Below, piece after piece: positions 62,321-64,000 of a stretch of 64,000 bases of DNA; within the stretch, counting starts at the first letter, position 1; each line of letters opens with the position of its first letter. Position numbers and translations under genes: made by a program. Origin of the DNA: Lysobacteraceae bacterium CU05-9 (lineage in GTDB: Bacteria; Pseudomonadota; Gammaproteobacteria; Xanthomonadales; Xanthomonadaceae). A model generated the notes under the pieces. That model searched no databases and was not told the origin of the DNA. It was given only the letters and a program-made list of their open reading frames with translations. The stretch is taken from assembly GCA_007556525.1 (NCBI GenBank), contig SWJS01000003.1:63595-127594 (forward strand), read 5' to 3'.

Positions 62321-62968
62321 ATGAACGACCAGTCGCAACAACCAGAAACTCAGCGCAAGGAAGCCGAAAAGAAGACGGCAGGCCTTGGCAAGATGCTGAT
62401 TGTCACGCTGATCGCGTTCGCCTTCACGTTCAGCCTGATTCCGATTTATCGCATTGCGTGTGAGAAATTGCTCGGCACCAAGCTTGAGCGCGAAGCAACG
62501 ATCATCAAGGAATCCGACAGGCTCGCTGCGGCCAAGCCGGGTGAGAAGCGTTTTGTGACGGTCGAATTCGACGGCACGGTGAACTCGATGTTGCCGTGGC
62601 AGTTCCACCCGAATCAAACGCGGATGGAAGTTGAAGTCGGCAAGCCGTATGAGACGACGTATTTTGCGAAGAATACGTGGCGCACGGCGGTCGTTGGCAG
62701 TGCAACGCCATCGGTGGCTCCGGCGCGGGCGTCGGCGTTTTTTAACAAAACCGAATGTTTCTGCTTTACTGCTCAAACGCTGGAGGCGGGCGAGAAGAAG
62801 GACATGCCAGTTCGATTCATCATCGATCCGGCATTGCCGAAGGACATCAAGACGATCACGTTGTCGTATACGTTCTTTAAGAACGATATCCTCACCGATG
62901 AGCTGAAGGCACAGAGCCCTCACGCCACGTCGGGCAACGCGGCCGCGGCGGTCAAGACCGCTCCTTGA
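62321..62968 (+). CDS. ctaG: Cytochrome c oxidase assembly protein CtaG/Cox11
   Basis: 215 residues. One N-terminal membrane helix (MLIVTLIAFAFTFSLIPIY) and a periplasmic immunoglobulin-like domain. Inserts copper into the CuB centre of subunit I. The copper motif NKTECFCFTAQTLEAGE holds the Cys-x-Cys pair, and MPVRFIIDPALP is also conserved. A 26-base gap separates it from the small upstream gene. Confidence 0.96.
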   Translation: MNDQSQQPETQRKEAEKKTAGLGKMLIVTLIAFAFTFSLIPIYRIACEKLLGTKLEREATIIKESDRLAAAKPGEKRFVTVEFDGTVNSMLPWQFHPNQTRMEVEVGKPYETTYFAKNTWRTAVVGSATPSVAPARASAFFNKTECFCFTAQTLEAGEKKDMPVRFIIDPALPKDIKTITLSYTFFKNDILTDELKAQSPHATSGNAAAAVKTAP

Positions 62969-63036
62969 TGTTTGCTGTAACGTATTTGTAGTTGTTTAAC
63001 CCTTTGTAATTCACATTATTTTTGGAAGAAGTTGCC

Positions 63037-63921
63037 ATGGCTCAACAGCATTCGCCAGACGCAGATCCTAATCGCTATTACGTCCCAGCCGGCAGTAAGT
63101 GGCCATTCCTGGGTTCGATCGCATTGTTCATTGCGATGGTTGGTTTTGGCTCGATGTTGGATGATTTCTCGTTCGGCAAGCCGATGTTCATCGGCGGTCT
63201 CTTTCTGATCGCGACCGTCCTGTTCTTCTGGTTCCGCGACGTCATCCGCGAGTCGGAGTCGGGCAAGTACAACAAGCGCGTGGACGTGTCGTTCCGCCTC
63301 GGCATGATGTGGTTCATCATGTCGGAAGTGTTCTTCTTCGGCGCGTTCTTCGCAGCTTTGTTCTACACGCGCCAATTCGCGTTGCCTTGGATGGGCGGCG
63401 AAGGTGGCAAGGCGATGACCAACGAAATCCTGTGGCAAGGTTTCTCGGGCGGTTGGCCGAGCTCCGGTCCAGGTAACGTCGGTGGTCAGTTCACGACGAT
63501 TCCAGCTTGGGGTCTGCCACTGCTCAACACGTTGATCCTGTTGACGTCGGGTGTCACGATCACGATTGCTCACCACGCCTTGCGCGCGAACAACCGTAAC
63601 CAGCTCAAGATCTTCTTGGGTCTGACGGTTCTGTTGGGCATGATCTTCTTGTTCTTCCAAGCGGAAGAATACATCCACGCCTACTCGGAATTGAACCTGA
63701 CGCTCGGCTCGGGCATCTACGGTTCGACGTTCTTCATGCTGACGGGCTTCCACGGTCTGCACGTTTTGCTCGGTACGATCATGTTGTTCGTGATCTGGTG
63801 CCGCGTCATGAAGGGTCACTTCACGCCAAAGAATCACTTCGGTTTCGAAGCGGTCGCGTGGTATTGGCACTTCGTCGACGTGGTGTGGTTGGGCTTGTTC
63901 CTGTTCGTCTACGTGCTGTAA
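63037..63921 (+). CDS. coxC: Cytochrome c oxidase subunit III
   Basis: 294 residues from ATG 63037 (a longer frame begins at 63022). Seven membrane helices; conserved FRLGMMWFIMSEVFFFGAFF with the Glu and the subunit III ending FGFEAVAWYWHFVDVVWLGLF. It stabilises subunit I and the proton path. Last gene of the operon visible here, followed by a terminator. Confidence 0.97.
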   Translation: MAQQHSPDADPNRYYVPAGSKWPFLGSIALFIAMVGFGSMLDDFSFGKPMFIGGLFLIATVLFFWFRDVIRESESGKYNKRVDVSFRLGMMWFIMSEVFFFGAFFAALFYTRQFALPWMGGEGGKAMTNEILWQGFSGGWPSSGPGNVGGQFTTIPAWGLPLLNTLILLTSGVTITIAHHALRANNRNQLKIFLGLTVLLGMIFLFFQAEEYIHAYSELNLTLGSGIYGSTFFMLTGFHGLHVLLGTIMLFVIWCRVMKGHFTPKNHFGFEAVAWYWHFVDVVWLGLFLFVYVL

Positions 63922-63953
63922 GCGCTTCGCTTAAACCGTAAATCGAAAATCAA

Positions 63954-63994
63954 AAATCGCCGCGAGCTGGAAGGTTCGCGGCGATTTCTTTTTT
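63954..63994 (+). terminator. Terminator of the cytochrome c oxidase operon
   Basis: AAATCGCCGCGA (63954-63965) pairs perfectly with TCGCGGCGATTT (63976-63987), followed by a T-run. Confidence 0.92.
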
Positions 63995-64000
63995 TGTGCG

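Overview
The window is a stretch of a gammaproteobacterial chromosome of moderate GC content. The gene content suggests the Xanthomonadales (Lysobacterales): a PutA without an N-terminal ribbon-helix-helix domain, a CydP-CydA-CydB-CydX-YbgE cytochrome bd operon, a coxB-coxA-ctaG-coxC operon, WaaA and LpxL-type lipid A enzymes, GlnE and a large TonB receptor. That placement is inference from gene families; no rRNA gene is present.

Region 1 (1-6.2 kb) is a defence locus: the end of a type I restriction-modification operon in the order hsdS - prrC - hsdM, joined by ATGA overlaps, then a membrane-anchored SH3 protein. The middle gene carries the NTPase motifs and the Arg-Glu-His nuclease triad of the PrrC tRNA anticodon nuclease. 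HsdS has two nearly identical target-recognition halves. hsdR is not in the window. A T5orf172/GIY-YIG-like gene lies just beyond on the other strand.

Region 2 (6.2-24.5 kb) is accessory and gene-poor in known functions. It holds lipoproteins, a 58-bp direct repeat 1.1 kb apart, a VapBC-like toxin-antitoxin operon with a clear promoter and operator, a small PrlF-like protein, a tRNA-like element with terminator, a WYL protein divergent from an unknown 581-residue protein, two Fic proteins each preceded by operator-like repeats, a UPF0149 fusion, a TonB receptor preceded by a small secreted relative of its N-terminus, an oxidoreductase and a Gdx-type guanidinium exporter. A secreted two-gene module at 15.1-16.5 kb has a paralogous module at 28.1-29.8 kb; all four proteins are built from one repeating two-cysteine unit that I do not recognise.

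Region 3 (24.5-30 kb) has an RtcB RNA ligase, a histidine phosphatase lipoprotein, small lipoproteins and the second copy of the two-gene module.

Region 4 (30-64 kb) is mostly core genome: the cytochrome bd operon; trhO, glnE and an ELM1-family protein; nitroreductase, YceI and pirin genes; lipopolysaccharide genes (glycosyltransferase, O-antigen ligase, acyltransferase, waaA); a four-helix-bundle gene bracketed by inverted heptamer arrays; a dioxygenase, MAPEG protein, M28 peptidase and an eight-fold VNG-repeat protein; gpmI-envC-ctpA; a rhomboid protease; a FadL-type channel; putA; and the aa3-type cytochrome c oxidase operon. I saw no insertion sequence, CRISPR array or rRNA gene.
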